Shown here one piece after another: positions 8,542 to 17,499 of a stretch of DNA of 64,000 bases. Source of the DNA: an uncultured Paracoccaceae bacterium (lineage in GTDB: Bacteria; Pseudomonadota; Alphaproteobacteria; Rhodobacterales; Rhodobacteraceae); the NCBI GenBank assembly GCA_913043905.1, contig CAJWNQ010000003.1:1-64000 (forward strand). The letters run 5' to 3'. The stretch's first letter is position 1, and every line of letters starts with the position of its first letter. The notes under the pieces are model-generated. The model ran no database searches. It was given only the letters and a program-made list of their open reading frames with translations, and was not told the DNA's origin. Both the position numbers and the translations under genes were made by a program.

Positions 8542-9204
8542 ATGACTGTCAAAGCAATTATCTTTGGATCTATTGGTACCCTAGTTGAAACATCTGAGCT
8601 TCAACATCAGGCGTTTAACGACACATTTATTGAAGCTGGCCTTGACTGGAATTGGAGCACAAATACTTATAAGAGCTTTTTAAAGAATTCAGGTGGGCGT
8701 CAAAGAATTCAAAATTATGCAACTAAATTAGGTGTTAAAATAGATGCAAAAAGATTACATTTACGAAAGACAGAAATTTTTGATGCTTTAATGGCTAAAA
8801 AAAGAATGCTTCTTCGGCCTGGTGTTTTTAATGTCATTAATTACGCTTTGAGTTCTGATATAAAGCTAGGTTTTGCAACTTCAACATCTGAATCAAACAT
8901 TAATACTGTTTTTTCTGCTGTTAGTAATCAATTAAAATACTCTGACTTTGATTTTGTTGGTAACGACGCAATGGTATCCAACCCTAAACCTAGTCCAGAT
9001 ATCTACGAAAAAGCTATGTCCTGTCTGCAACTAGATGCACAAGACTGTATTGCAATAGAGGATACGGCTATTAGCATGAAGGCTGCATTGGCCGCTAATC
9101 TCCAATGCGTTGCATTTCCTGGCGCGTTTGCACTGAAAAGTGATTTTTCTGGTGCCACAACCGTCACTGAGCATTTATCTTCTGATTATTTTAAAAACTA
9201 CTAA
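8542..9204 (+). CDS. CbbY/PGMB-like HAD protein with altered motif I
   Basis: A HAD subfamily IA protein of 220 residues if started at the internal ATG at 8542 (MTVKAIIFGSIGTL), which matches the usual family N-terminus; the ORF track start at 8500 adds 14 unlikely residues. The cap is helical. Motif II is FATSTSESN (~115), the lysine motif NPKPSPDIYEKAM (~150) and motif III AIEDTAISMKAA (~175). Motif I, normally FDxDGTL, is FGSIGTL: both the nucleophile Asp and the acid/base Asp are missing. I recall similar FGSIGTL proteins in Rhodobacterales, so this looks family-wide rather than a local mutation. Likely a non-phosphatase or binding role; single gene. Confidence 0.8.
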   Translation: MTVKAIIFGSIGTLVETSELQHQAFNDTFIEAGLDWNWSTNTYKSFLKNSGGRQRIQNYATKLGVKIDAKRLHLRKTEIFDALMAKKRMLLRPGVFNVINYALSSDIKLGFATSTSESNINTVFSAVSNQLKYSDFDFVGNDAMVSNPKPSPDIYEKAMSCLQLDAQDCIAIEDTAISMKAALAANLQCVAFPGAFALKSDFSGATTVTEHLSSDYFKNY

Positions 9205-9283
9205 AGCTAATTTTTATGTTTAATTTTGAGACTATTTATTTAATATTCAATATCTGTGTTGTTAGCTACAGCTGAAACTAAAT

Positions 9284-10003
9284 CTATACTAATTTAATTT
9301 TTTTCATCATTATTCGTATGGCATTTGCGCAAGCCGTTGGATCTTCAAGTAGAGCGTAATGGCCTAAGCCAGGCAGAAGGATCGACTGTCCATTTGGGGC
9401 CATTTTCTCTACGATTGCCGCCATCTGGGGTTTTACTTGATCATCATTTGTCCCACAAAGTGCAAGTATGGGAATATTTGAAGCACTTAGTGGATTGGCT
9501 GCGCCCGGTCGTGACATTGCAAGAGTAGTTTGGGCTTTAATATCCAGAGAGCTTTTTTCTGCCATCTCTAATATTTTATTTCGGACCTTCTCAGGATTAA
9601 TCCCGCGTATATTTGACAAACGATTTGTCATTGCTGCCCGTCCACCCTGATTTTCAACATCTGTTTGAAGTGCGTAACGTGCTTTGGCTTTTTCTTTGTC
9701 ATCTGGTAGGGGGTTAATACCAAACAAAACTATTGCTTTTGCATTGTGAACTATATCAGCGTGGTGTGCTGCAACAATCGCTCCCAATGAAAAGCCACAG
9801 ATGATATCTCCATTGTAAACATCATTTTTAAAAAAAGAATGATAGTCTTCTATCTTTGGTGAAGCTAACTTTTTTGTATATTGCTGATTAGTGGGGACAC
9901 CCAATTCATCCAGAAAACCATCAAATACTGCACTTGTACAAAGAGTTCCAGGTAACAGTATCCAGCGAGATGTTTGTAAACTATTAATATCCATGCTCAA
10001 CAC
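9284..10003 (-). CDS. Alpha/beta-fold hydrolase
   Basis: A 239-residue hydrolase. The nucleophile elbow is CGFSLGAIVAA (Ser near residue 72), the probable acid lies in LALCGTNDDQV (~185) and the catalytic His in LPGLGHYALLEDP (~215). It lacks a signal peptide, so it acts in the cytoplasm on an ester, thioester, lactone or C-C bond. It lies 141 bp downstream of the SnoaL-like gene on the same strand and may belong to the neighbouring catabolic island; that link is inference. Start could also be Met4 (MDINSL). Confidence 0.8.
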   Translation of the reverse strand: MLSMDINSLQTSRWILLPGTLCTSAVFDGFLDELGVPTNQQYTKKLASPKIEDYHSFFKNDVYNGDIICGFSLGAIVAAHHADIVHNAKAIVLFGINPLPDDKEKAKARYALQTDVENQGGRAAMTNRLSNIRGINPEKVRNKILEMAEKSSLDIKAQTTLAMSRPGAANPLSASNIPILALCGTNDDQVKPQMAAIVEKMAPNGQSILLPGLGHYALLEDPTACANAIRIMMKKIKLV

Positions 10004-10144
10004 ATTTAAATAATTTAGCTATTTTTCTTAATTTCTGAATTATTTGCTCAAATGTGTTTACATCATTTACGCGCCTTTGTTCCATTTGAGAGTGGGCAAT
10101 GTACATATTAATAGTTGTAAATGGTTTGAGTATAGAAAAAGTAT

Positions 10145-11146
10145 TCATTCAATGCCTTTTTGAATTTCACCAAGCAAATCAACGCCTTGCTGGTTAAAGA
10201 AATGGAGCAGGTCTATAAATATCCAGTTTTCTTTTAATTTGTTATCTTCCCGGCGATATATATCGATGACCCTAAACTCGCTAGAAATATCGCTGGGTGG
10301 TAATCCCAAATATCCACCTGTAGGTTTTGCACTAAAGTTTGGCCAACCAAAGAAACCACTGTAATGGCCTTCTGCAATGCGAGCTATGTGGCCTGTTCCT
10401 GATCTATCACTAAACGCTGCCCGGAAGGGGCCAGAATGTTGTTCTGCATATCGTGCTATGGTGTATGTCGCGCCAATACCGGCGGGTCCCCACCATATCA
10501 TGTCATCGTGCCAGCTGCGGGCTAACTCATCTACCAGTGGTAATCCACTTTTCCACTCACCAAGGTCATTAATCATAAAATTCATTGCGTCCATGGTGCT
10601 TTGGCCTTGGTTCGGATTTGCATCTTCAAATAGTAATGCATCGTGCGGTGCAGGGCCTGGCTGTACCATATGTGCTGCTTTTTGTTCAGGAAATGGTGAG
10701 TAACCCGCTTGCATCATTAAGTGAGGAATATCAAAATAAAATGCTGTTTCAGCAATTTTGCCATTTTCAATTTTGTGAAATTCTGCATAGCGTAACATTA
10801 TCATTTTTTTTGTTGCCTGAATCCCCAGCCACGGGGCATCAAACAATCCCATTAAGTGCCCCATTGAGCAAACCCAAACAGAATTTCCGTCATCAATAAA
10901 GTTTTTTCCAGCAAAAAAAACATCCATTCGCCTTTGCATGTGCGTTATTGCATTCCTAAAAGGTTTCCAGAATAACTCGGATACTTTATTTACATCTGTT
11001 TGAAGGTGAAAGGGATGAAATCCACGCCAAATATATTCAGGTGTTGTGTGGTTTTGTAGGACTTGAGTGATTCCTGATGCCGGAGCAGTATCTAATTCTT
11101 TATAATACTCTAAAACTATACGTTTTTCATCATGGAAGCCCGTCAT
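10145..11146 (-). CDS. SnoaL/NTF2-like double-domain protein (copy 1)
   Basis: A 333-residue protein built from two SnoaL-like (NTF2-fold) domains. The second half carries WWGPAGIGATYTIARY and ends NKLKENWIFIDLLHFFNQQGVDLL, closely matching the C-terminus of the protein encoded at 17500. SnoaL-type proteins are small polyketide cyclases, isomerases or hydratases, and often annotated 'ester cyclase' or NTF2 family. It is divergent from the ABC importer operon at 11302, with a LacI-type palindrome in the shared promoter region. One of four SnoaL-like genes in this 14-kb island; the reaction is unknown. Confidence 0.8.
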   Translation of the reverse strand: MTGFHDEKRIVLEYYKELDTAPASGITQVLQNHTTPEYIWRGFHPFHLQTDVNKVSELFWKPFRNAITHMQRRMDVFFAGKNFIDDGNSVWVCSMGHLMGLFDAPWLGIQATKKMIMLRYAEFHKIENGKIAETAFYFDIPHLMMQAGYSPFPEQKAAHMVQPGPAPHDALLFEDANPNQGQSTMDAMNFMINDLGEWKSGLPLVDELARSWHDDMIWWGPAGIGATYTIARYAEQHSGPFRAAFSDRSGTGHIARIAEGHYSGFFGWPNFSAKPTGGYLGLPPSDISSEFRVIDIYRREDNKLKENWIFIDLLHFFNQQGVDLLGEIQKGIE

Positions 11147-11254
11147 ATGATATCTCTTTTTGGTTTATAAATAGTATATTCGCTCTAGAATATAATACAT
11201 AATTGAATTATTCAAAATTATTCTTGCAGAAACAGTTATTGGAGTCTATCTTTT

Positions 11255-11272
11255 TTTGCAAACGTATGCAAA
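11255..11272. promoter_or_regulatory. LacI-family operator candidate
   Basis: TTTGCAAACGTATGCAAA is an 18-bp palindrome with a central CG and only one mismatched pair, the usual form of LacI/GalR-family operators. It sits 30 bp before the ABC ATPase start (11302) in the divergent region between a SnoaL-like gene and the importer operon, which itself encodes a LacI-type regulator at 19301. Confidence 0.7.
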
Positions 11273-11301
11273 AGATGACCAATAATCACTTGGAGGACTG
11301 C

Positions 11302-12351
11302 ATGGCTGAAATCGAATTGCGTAATCTCTCAAAGCGTTGGGGCACATTTGTTGGTGTGGAAGATTTTAATCTGACCATTAGGGACCAAGAATTTCTTGTG
11401 TTACTTGGCCCATCCGGCTGTGGTAAAACAACAACTATGCGTATGATTGCAGGTTTAGAGGATGCCACTGATGGAGATATTCTGATTGATGGTAAACGTG
11501 TTAACGACCTCGACCCTAAAGATCGTGATGTAGCCATGGTCTTTCAATCTTACGCGCTTTATCCAAACATGAACGTTTATGAAAATATTAGATTTCCTTT
11601 AAAAGTCCGTAAAATACCAGAAGTAGAACACAACGAACGTGTTATGCGTGCGTCCGCAATGGTTGAGCTTGATGATTTCCTTCACCGTAAACCTGCTGAA
11701 TTGTCAGGGGGGCAACGCCAACGTGTTGCGCTTGCTCGCGCTATTGTCCGAGAGCCAAATGTGTTTTTGATGGATGAGCCGCTTTCTAACTTAGATGCTA
11801 AATTACGCGTTTCAACTCGTGCACAAATAAAAAATTTAAGCCATGAGCTGAAGGTAACAACTATTTACGTCACACACGATCAAATTGAAGCCATGACTTT
11901 AGCTGATCGCGTTGTTGTTATGAAGGGTGGAATCGTTCAGCAGGTTGGTAGCCCTACAGATATTTATGATCGACCCGCTAATGCATTTGTAGCAAGTTTT
12001 ATTGGCTCTCCTGCTATGAATTTAATTACTGGTGTAATTAAGGGAGGTGTGTTTGCTGGAGACCTTATTAAATTAGTCGGTCTAGATATGGACGACGGTT
12101 TAATTCAATTAGGATTTCGTGCAGAAGATGCATCCATTGTTGAGGTGGGTGGTGAAATTCACGCTCCTGTATACACTATGGAATTACTTGGAGATGCTAC
12201 AATGATTACTGTTCGTGTGAATGGTGAATTAGTTTCAGTAAAAGCAGCAAAAGATTATCGGGTAAAGATTGGCGACATGGTTCGTATTTCTGTACCTAAC
12301 GAAATTTGCCATTTGTTTGACAGTCAAACTGGTGCGCGAATTGGGGGATAA
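11302..12351 (+). CDS. ABC transporter ATP-binding protein (UgpC/MsmK-type, sugar class)
   Basis: A 349-residue CUT1-type ATPase: Walker A GPSGCGKTT (~38), signature LSGGQRQRVALAR (~134), Walker B FLMDEPLSNLD (~155), switch VTHDQIEAMTLADR (~190), then a TOBE/OB regulatory domain with GFRAEDASI (~277). The start is set at the ATG at 11302 because GGAGG lies 5 bp upstream. The longer ORF start at 11203 would run the coding region through the LacI-type palindrome. First gene of the catabolic operon. Such ATPases sometimes serve several sugar importers. Confidence 0.92.
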   Translation: MAEIELRNLSKRWGTFVGVEDFNLTIRDQEFLVLLGPSGCGKTTTMRMIAGLEDATDGDILIDGKRVNDLDPKDRDVAMVFQSYALYPNMNVYENIRFPLKVRKIPEVEHNERVMRASAMVELDDFLHRKPAELSGGQRQRVALARAIVREPNVFLMDEPLSNLDAKLRVSTRAQIKNLSHELKVTTIYVTHDQIEAMTLADRVVVMKGGIVQQVGSPTDIYDRPANAFVASFIGSPAMNLITGVIKGGVFAGDLIKLVGLDMDDGLIQLGFRAEDASIVEVGGEIHAPVYTMELLGDATMITVRVNGELVSVKAAKDYRVKIGDMVRISVPNEICHLFDSQTGARIGG

Positions 12352-12384
12352 GCCCCAACAATAATCCCCAAAAAAGGGGGCTAC
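12352..12384 (+). terminator. Hairpin between ATPase and binding-protein genes
   Basis: AGCCCC directly after the ATPase stop can pair with GGGGCT around 12377, and an inner CCCC-AAAAAA-GGGG hairpin lies within. There is no clear T-tract, so it may act as an RNA stabiliser or processing hairpin rather than a terminator. Confidence 0.45.
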
Positions 12385-12435
12385 ATAAAGGTATATTTTT
12401 CAAGATAATACCTGCAACAAAATAGGGAGTAACTT

Positions 12436-13671
12436 ATGTTTCTAAAGACAATTACATTCGCAGGGGCGTTCGCGCTTTTGGGAAGCACAGCTATTGCTAA
12501 TTGTGGAATTTCCAGTGGCAATGTCAGCATTCTTTCAAATGATTTTCCTGCGATCCAAGCTGTAACAGCTGAAGCAGCAAAATGCGCTGGAAATGGTGTA
12601 ACAGTAGAAAGCAATCTTACTAAAGATCACAAAGACATTATGGTTGCTGCACTTACAGCCAATCCGTCTCAGTATTCTTCGGTAATTGTGTCCAACTCTA
12701 CATTAGTAACGCTAATGAATGATGGATTGGTTCAATCATTAGATGATCTAGTGGCTAAGCATGGAGCTGGTTTGAATAAAAGTCAGCTTATTACAGTTGA
12801 TGGTAAAGTAATGGCAGTTGCCTTCATGGCAAATGCACAGCACTTGTTTACTCGTACTGACATTCTTGAAAAAGCTGGAATTAAAGAAATTCCTGGTACA
12901 TACGAAGACGTGCTAGCTGCAGCTGAAGCTATTCGATCAGCTGGATTAATGGAATACCCAGTTGCATTAAATACTAAGGCAGGCTGGAACTTGGGGGAAG
13001 AGTTTGTAAACATGTACATGGGTACTGGTGCTGAATTGTTCACATCTGGTACAGCTGAGGTTTCCATAAATAACGATCATGGTGTTGCTACTTTGAATAT
13101 GCTCAAAAAACTTGTTGCTTATTCAAATCCTGATTTTCTTACTTATGACTCAAATGCGACACAAGCAGAATGGGAAGCTGGTAATTTAGCCCTAGCTGCA
13201 ATGTGGGGCTCTCGCGGTGGTGCGGTTCTTGACGGTGAAGGTTCAGCAGATGGAGTTTCATCTAACACAGTTCTAACTGCAGCTCCAACTTGGGGTAATG
13301 ATGCACGACCAGCATCCACACTCTGGTGGGATGGTATTGGCATTTCGACCAATGTTTCTGATGCAGACGCAGAAGCAACATTTATTGCTATGATGAATGG
13401 TATCTCATCTGACATGGTTAAAGCCAATAATGATGCAGCTGTGTGGCTTATTGAAGGCTACGAAGCAAGTGCGGCTTCTGCTGGTGTTGCTGGTACTGCT
13501 GCTAACGGTGCTGCGCCTTATCCAATGTTGCCATTTATGGGAACTTTGCACGGCGCGCTTGGTGGAGAAATTTCTGATTTCTTACAAGGCACTGAGAGTG
13601 CAGAGCAAGCTTTAGCAGATGTTGAAGCTGCTTATACTACAGCAGCTAAAGAAAAAGGTTTCTTAAAGTAA
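12436..13671 (+). CDS. Sugar-type ABC transporter substrate-binding protein
   Basis: A 411-residue family-1 solute-binding protein (MalE/UgpB-like). The signal peptide is MFLKTITFAGAFALLGSTAIA; the mature protein begins with a Cys-containing NCGISSG segment, and a second Cys (AAKCAGNG) could pair with it. Typical features include the hinge LFTRTDILEKAGIKEIPGTYED (~135-156) and a ligand-lining WWDGIGIS (~295). GGGAG lies 7 bp before the ATG. It delivers a sugar or polyol-like ligand to the permeases encoded at 13729 and 14760. A strong hairpin follows, as expected for higher binding-protein expression. The ligand is unknown. Confidence 0.9.
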   Translation: MFLKTITFAGAFALLGSTAIANCGISSGNVSILSNDFPAIQAVTAEAAKCAGNGVTVESNLTKDHKDIMVAALTANPSQYSSVIVSNSTLVTLMNDGLVQSLDDLVAKHGAGLNKSQLITVDGKVMAVAFMANAQHLFTRTDILEKAGIKEIPGTYEDVLAAAEAIRSAGLMEYPVALNTKAGWNLGEEFVNMYMGTGAELFTSGTAEVSINNDHGVATLNMLKKLVAYSNPDFLTYDSNATQAEWEAGNLALAAMWGSRGGAVLDGEGSADGVSSNTVLTAAPTWGNDARPASTLWWDGIGISTNVSDADAEATFIAMMNGISSDMVKANNDAAVWLIEGYEASAASAGVAGTAANGAAPYPMLPFMGTLHGALGGEISDFLQGTESAEQALADVEAAYTTAAKEKGFLK

Positions 13672-13678
13672 AACTCAA

Positions 13679-13712
13679 AGGAGGAAGTGTAACGCTTCCT
13701 CCTATTTTAACT
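13679..13712 (+). terminator. Intra-operon attenuator/terminator hairpin
   Basis: A perfect 9-bp stem, AGGAGGAAG / CTTCCTCCT, with a 7-base loop and followed by TATTTTAACTATTTTT. It lies between the binding-protein and permease genes, where partial termination or 3'-end protection sets binding-protein excess. Confidence 0.75.
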
Positions 13713-13728
13713 ATTTTTGGCGATCAAG

Positions 13729-14760
13729 ATGAAAAACCGTACTTTTTTTTGGTTTATATTACCTTCATTAATAACAATGTTATTATTCATTGCGTTGCCT
13801 ATTGTTTCAGTAGTCGTGCAGTCACTTCATATAGAACATGAAGCAGTTTTGAATGAAGTTGAAAATTGTGGCCCTTTTGGCTGTAAGAAAGAATTGGTTA
13901 TAGATGTTGAAGAAACTGCAAAGCTTAAAGATGATCGCCCACTAGGGAAGTTTAACGGTTTGGGGACATATACCAACCGAAATCATTTGGCTTTCACTGA
14001 AATTAGGCAGGCTTGGCAATTAAGTGATGGGGTAGCTGATTTTGTGTCTAAATCCTTAAATTTGCCATTTTATCGTGCGCTTGCCTTTACCCTTACTTAT
14101 ACATTTGTAGTAACTCCTTTAGTATTAATGTTTGGGTTTTTAATTGCGTTGGGTGTGAATAGCCTTCCAAAATATATTAAGGGACCTACAATATTTGTTT
14201 CGCTATTACCTATGATAGTCACACCACTCATAGGATCTTTAATTCTTTTTTGGATGATTGATGCGCAAGGTATTATAGGCTCAATTTTGCAGCAAATTTT
14301 TGATGATCCAAATCTCTCCTTAAAAGCTTCACCATTGCTTACTTGGATAATGCTTATGGTCTATGGAGTGTGGCACTCATCTCCATTTGCCTTCATTGTA
14401 TTTTATGCAGGACTACAGACGGTTCCTAGTGATACCATTGAAGCAGCAATGATAGATGGTGCATCACGCTGGGAGCGCACAAAATATGTTGTTCTTCCTC
14501 ACTTAATGCCATTGACTATGTTTATTTTATTAATCCAGTTAATGGATAATTTCCGAGTATTTGAACCAATAGTAGGCTTTTCTGCTCAAGCAAATGCAAC
14601 TTCACTTTCATGGATTATTTATAATGATATCTCTAACAACGAGGATCAGTTTTTTGGATCTGCAGGTGCAACGTCTGTACTGACAATAATTGGTGTAAGT
14701 ATTTTGTTAATTCCAGTGCTGATCCGTACATGGCGTGACTTTAACCGGAAGGTAGTTTAA
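13729..14760 (+). CDS. ABC transporter permease, MalF/UgpA-type
   Basis: A 343-residue CUT1 permease, starting at the ATG at 13729 (MKNRTFFWFILP); the track start at 13717 uses a TTG four codons earlier, and neither has a strong ribosome site. There are six or more membrane segments, a periplasmic insertion between TM1 and TM2 with two Cys (NCGPFGCKK), and the EAA loop EAAMIDGASRWERTKYVVLPHL (~235). It pairs with the permease at 14760; the stop and next start overlap as TAATG. Confidence 0.9.
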   Translation: MKNRTFFWFILPSLITMLLFIALPIVSVVVQSLHIEHEAVLNEVENCGPFGCKKELVIDVEETAKLKDDRPLGKFNGLGTYTNRNHLAFTEIRQAWQLSDGVADFVSKSLNLPFYRALAFTLTYTFVVTPLVLMFGFLIALGVNSLPKYIKGPTIFVSLLPMIVTPLIGSLILFWMIDAQGIIGSILQQIFDDPNLSLKASPLLTWIMLMVYGVWHSSPFAFIVFYAGLQTVPSDTIEAAMIDGASRWERTKYVVLPHLMPLTMFILLIQLMDNFRVFEPIVGFSAQANATSLSWIIYNDISNNEDQFFGSAGATSVLTIIGVSILLIPVLIRTWRDFNRKVV

Positions 14761-15641
14761 TGTCAGATATAGCTTATCGACGCGCTCCCGTTTTAAATAT
14801 GATCATTTGGAGCCTTGTTATGGTTTGGGTGGTTGCAGCAAGCTTTCCCTTTCTTTGGACATTTTGGGGCTCATTTAAAGTGCAGGGTGATTTTTTTTCA
14901 AAAGCGGATTGGACTAACGCTATTACCGGAGTGAGAACACAAGCTGAAACTGGTGGTACTTTTACAGGGAATGGCTATTTTGGTGCTTGGGTTACAAAAA
15001 GTTTTTGGGTAGCAGCAATTAACACAGGAATTATTGTATTTTCTGTAGTTATTATTTCTCTTACGCTTGGAACTCTAGGTGGATATGCATTGGCGAGATC
15101 GGGAAAAAGATACGCATTTTATCTATTAATGCTAGCACTAGTTTTTAGAGCAATGCCGCATATAACTTTGGTTTCAGGATATTTGCTTCCATTTTTTGAA
15201 TGGAACCTTTGGGGTCATATTCCTACTGGGATAATTGTCATGGTAGCAATTAATCAACCTTTTACATTATGGATGTTACATAGTTTTTTCCTTAATATTC
15301 CAAAGGATTTAGATGAGAGTGCCATGGTTGATGGTTGCACTCGGTTTCAAGCTTTCCGCCATGTTATAGTCCCAGTGATGTGGCCTGGGGTAGTTACAAC
15401 TGGACTATTTTCTTTTCTTTTAGCTTATAATGACTTCACGGTGACGGCTACTTTACTGAGCCAAGCTAATCAAACTATGGTGCCTAAAATTGCAAGTTTT
15501 CTGGGGACAACTCAAACTGAGGGTAATGTTATGTTTGCTGTTGCCGCAGTTGTTTCAGCCACAGCACCACTGTTTATATTAATTCTTTTCTTTCAACGCC
15601 AAATTGTAAGTGGCCTAACAGCGGGAGCCGTCAAAGGATGA
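14760..15641 (+). CDS. ABC transporter permease, MalG/UgpE-type
   Basis: A 293-residue CUT1 permease with six membrane segments. The EAA-type loop is DESAMVDGCTRFQAFRHVIVPVMWPG (~180-205) and the C-terminus is short and hydrophobic. GGAAGG precedes the start, which overlaps the previous stop (TAATG). The end overlaps the next SnoaL-like gene by ATGA, so import and metabolism genes are translationally coupled. Confidence 0.9.
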   Translation: MSDIAYRRAPVLNMIIWSLVMVWVVAASFPFLWTFWGSFKVQGDFFSKADWTNAITGVRTQAETGGTFTGNGYFGAWVTKSFWVAAINTGIIVFSVVIISLTLGTLGGYALARSGKRYAFYLLMLALVFRAMPHITLVSGYLLPFFEWNLWGHIPTGIIVMVAINQPFTLWMLHSFFLNIPKDLDESAMVDGCTRFQAFRHVIVPVMWPGVVTTGLFSFLLAYNDFTVTATLLSQANQTMVPKIASFLGTTQTEGNVMFAVAAVVSATAPLFILILFFQRQIVSGLTAGAVKG

Positions 15642-16174
15642 GCGGAGCACGACCAAAACAGGCAGCTCTTAGTTGCAATACGGATATGTCTAAAACAAAT
15701 GAAACTCGTGCAGTGATTGAAGGTATGGTTGATGGATTAAATGATCACCGCATTGCTGATATTGGAGACTTTTTTAGTCAAGGCTTTAGTTGGATGGGTA
15801 ATACTGGCTGTGGTACTAAAAAGGGACTGAAAGAGTTTCAAGATAATTGGCAAAAGCCTTTTCAAGCTGCTTTTTCTAATAAAGTTTGTATTGATGAAGC
15901 TCGTCTTTACATGGGTGAGTGGGCTGCGGCTTTTGGTAAGCAAGAGGCTATTCATTCTGGTACTTTTATGGGTGTAGAGCCTACCGGTAAAAAAATACAA
16001 ATTCGTTATATGGATTTTTGGAAAGTTGAAGATAGCAAGATCACTGACAACTGGGTCATGGTTGATTTTCCTCATGTGCTCTCACAATTGGGCATAGATG
16101 TTTTTAATGGAAACGGCTGGGAAGCCTTTGACCGCGGTGAAAAAAAACCGCCTGAACCAGGGAATGAAGAATGA
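15638..16174 (+). CDS. SnoaL/NTF2-like single-domain protein (copy 2)
   Basis: A 178-residue protein with one SnoaL-like domain: [19 protein letters not shown] near the N-terminus and the C-terminal strand block [20 protein letters not shown] (~125). This block recurs in the proteins at 10145 and 17500. The family catalyses cyclisation, isomerisation or hydration by acid/base chemistry in a cone-shaped pocket. The start overlaps the permease stop (ATGA); an internal ATG at 15687 ([10 protein letters not shown]) is an alternative. The end overlaps the HisD-like gene by ATGA. Confidence 0.82.
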   Translation: MSGARPKQAALSCNTDMSKTNETRAVIEGMVDGLNDHRIADIGDFFSQGFSWMGNTGCGTKKGLKEFQDNWQKPFQAAFSNKVCIDEARLYMGEWAAAFGKQEAIHSGTFMGVEPTGKKIQIRYMDFWKVEDSKITDNWVMVDFPHVLSQLGIDVFNGNGWEAFDRGEKKPPEPGNEE

Positions 16175-17499
16175 CTGTAGAATATCTTAAACGTGGTAAG
16201 CCTGATGCAGAGCGTGCAGAAGATGACGCCAAGACAAAAGCTGTTGTTGAAGCGACGCTGAAAGATATTGAAATTCGTGGGGATGCTGCGGTAAGGGATC
16301 TTTCTGAGAAATTTGATAATTATACGCCCCCCTCTTTTAAATTATCGGAACAAGAAATTTCTGATTTAATTGAATCGCTTTCACACCGTGAGCTTGCGGA
16401 TATTAAATTTGCCCAAACGCAAGTTCGCAATTTTGCACAGGCGCAGCGTAATAGTATGTTGGATATCGAAATTGAAACTATGCCTGGTGTTATATTGGGT
16501 CACAAAAATATTCCAGTTCAATCTGTTGGTTGCTATGTGCCAGGCGGTAAGTTTCCAATGGTTGCATCTGCTCATATGTCTGTGGCTACGGCAACTGTTG
16601 CAGGTGTGCCGCGCATAGTGGCTTGCACTCCACCATTTAAAGGTAAGCCAAATGCAGCAGTGATCGCTGCTATGCATCTAGGTGGCGCTCATGAAATTTA
16701 TGTTATGGGCGGTATTCAAGCTGTTGGTGCAATGGCAATTGGCACGGAAACAATTGATCCAGTGCATATGCTGGTTGGCCCTGGAAATGCATATGTTGCT
16801 GAGGCTAAACGTCAGTTATTTGGTCGTGTGGGGATTGATTTGTTTGCAGGCCCAACTGAAACGATGGTTATTGCGGACAATACAGTAGACGGTGAACTTT
16901 GTGCCACTGATTTGCTGGGGCAGGCGGAACATGGGTACAACAGCCCTGCAGTATTACTCACTAATTCGCGAAAATTGGCTGAAGATACTCTTCGTGAAAT
17001 TGATCGTATACTTATGATTTTGCCGACTGCTGATACTGCTTCAGTTAGTTGGGCGGATTATGGTGAGGTTATTTTGTGTGACACATACGATGAGATGTTA
17101 GCAGTAGCTGATGACATTGCTTCTGAACATGTCCAAGTTATGACGGATCGTGATGACTGGTTTCTTGATAAGATGACGTGTTATGGTGCTCTGTTCCTTG
17201 GGGCGCGTACAAATGTTTCCAATGGTGATAAAGTAATTGGAACAAACCATACACTTCCAACAAAAAAGGCTGGACGATATACTGGTGGATTGTGGGTTGG
17301 TAAATTTCTTAAAACCCATTCATATCAAAAGATAACAACAGATGAGGCAGCAACGTTAGTGGGCGAATATGGTAGTCGATTATGCATGCTTGAAGGGTTT
17401 GTAGGGCATGCAGAGCAATGTAATATTCGTGTGCGACGCTATGGAGGAATTAATGTACCTTATGGTACTGGTGCAGTTTATCGAGAGCCAAAAGAATAA
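16171..17499 (+). CDS. HisD-family NAD-dependent alcohol dehydrogenase (HpsN-like), not biosynthetic HisD
   Basis: A 442-residue protein of the histidinol dehydrogenase fold. The Zn-site and catalytic elements are kept: [11 protein letters not shown] (~250), ASEHVQVM (Glu-His, ~310), [14 protein letters not shown] (~350) and EGFVGHAEQ (~410). The catabolic context (importer, SDR, LacI) and resemblance to 2,3-dihydroxypropane-1-sulfonate 3-dehydrogenase HpsN suggest oxidation of a primary alcohol to a carboxylate in two NAD-dependent steps. No sulfolyase is present nearby, so a sulfonate substrate is not shown. It overlaps the previous gene by ATGA. Confidence 0.85.
   Translation: MTVEYLKRGKPDAERAEDDAKTKAVVEATLKDIEIRGDAAVRDLSEKFDNYTPPSFKLSEQEISDLIESLSHRELADIKFAQTQVRNFAQAQRNSMLDIEIETMPGVILGHKNIPVQSVGCYVPGGKFPMVASAHMSVATATVAGVPRIVACTPPFKGKPNAAVIAAMHLGGAHEIYVMGGIQAVGAMAIGTETIDPVHMLVGPGNAYVAEAKRQLFGRVGIDLFAGPTETMVIADNTVDGELCATDLLGQAEHGYNSPAVLLTNSRKLAEDTLREIDRILMILPTADTASVSWADYGEVILCDTYDEMLAVADDIASEHVQVMTDRDDWFLDKMTCYGALFLGARTNVSNGDKVIGTNHTLPTKKAGRYTGGLWVGKFLKTHSYQKITTDEAATLVGEYGSRLCMLEGFVGHAEQCNIRVRRYGGINVPYGTGAVYREPKE

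Noticed and set aside
16171-17499. Calling the HisD-like gene histidine-biosynthetic hisD
   Set aside because: It lies inside a transport/catabolism operon without other his genes and resembles HpsN-type dehydrogenases.
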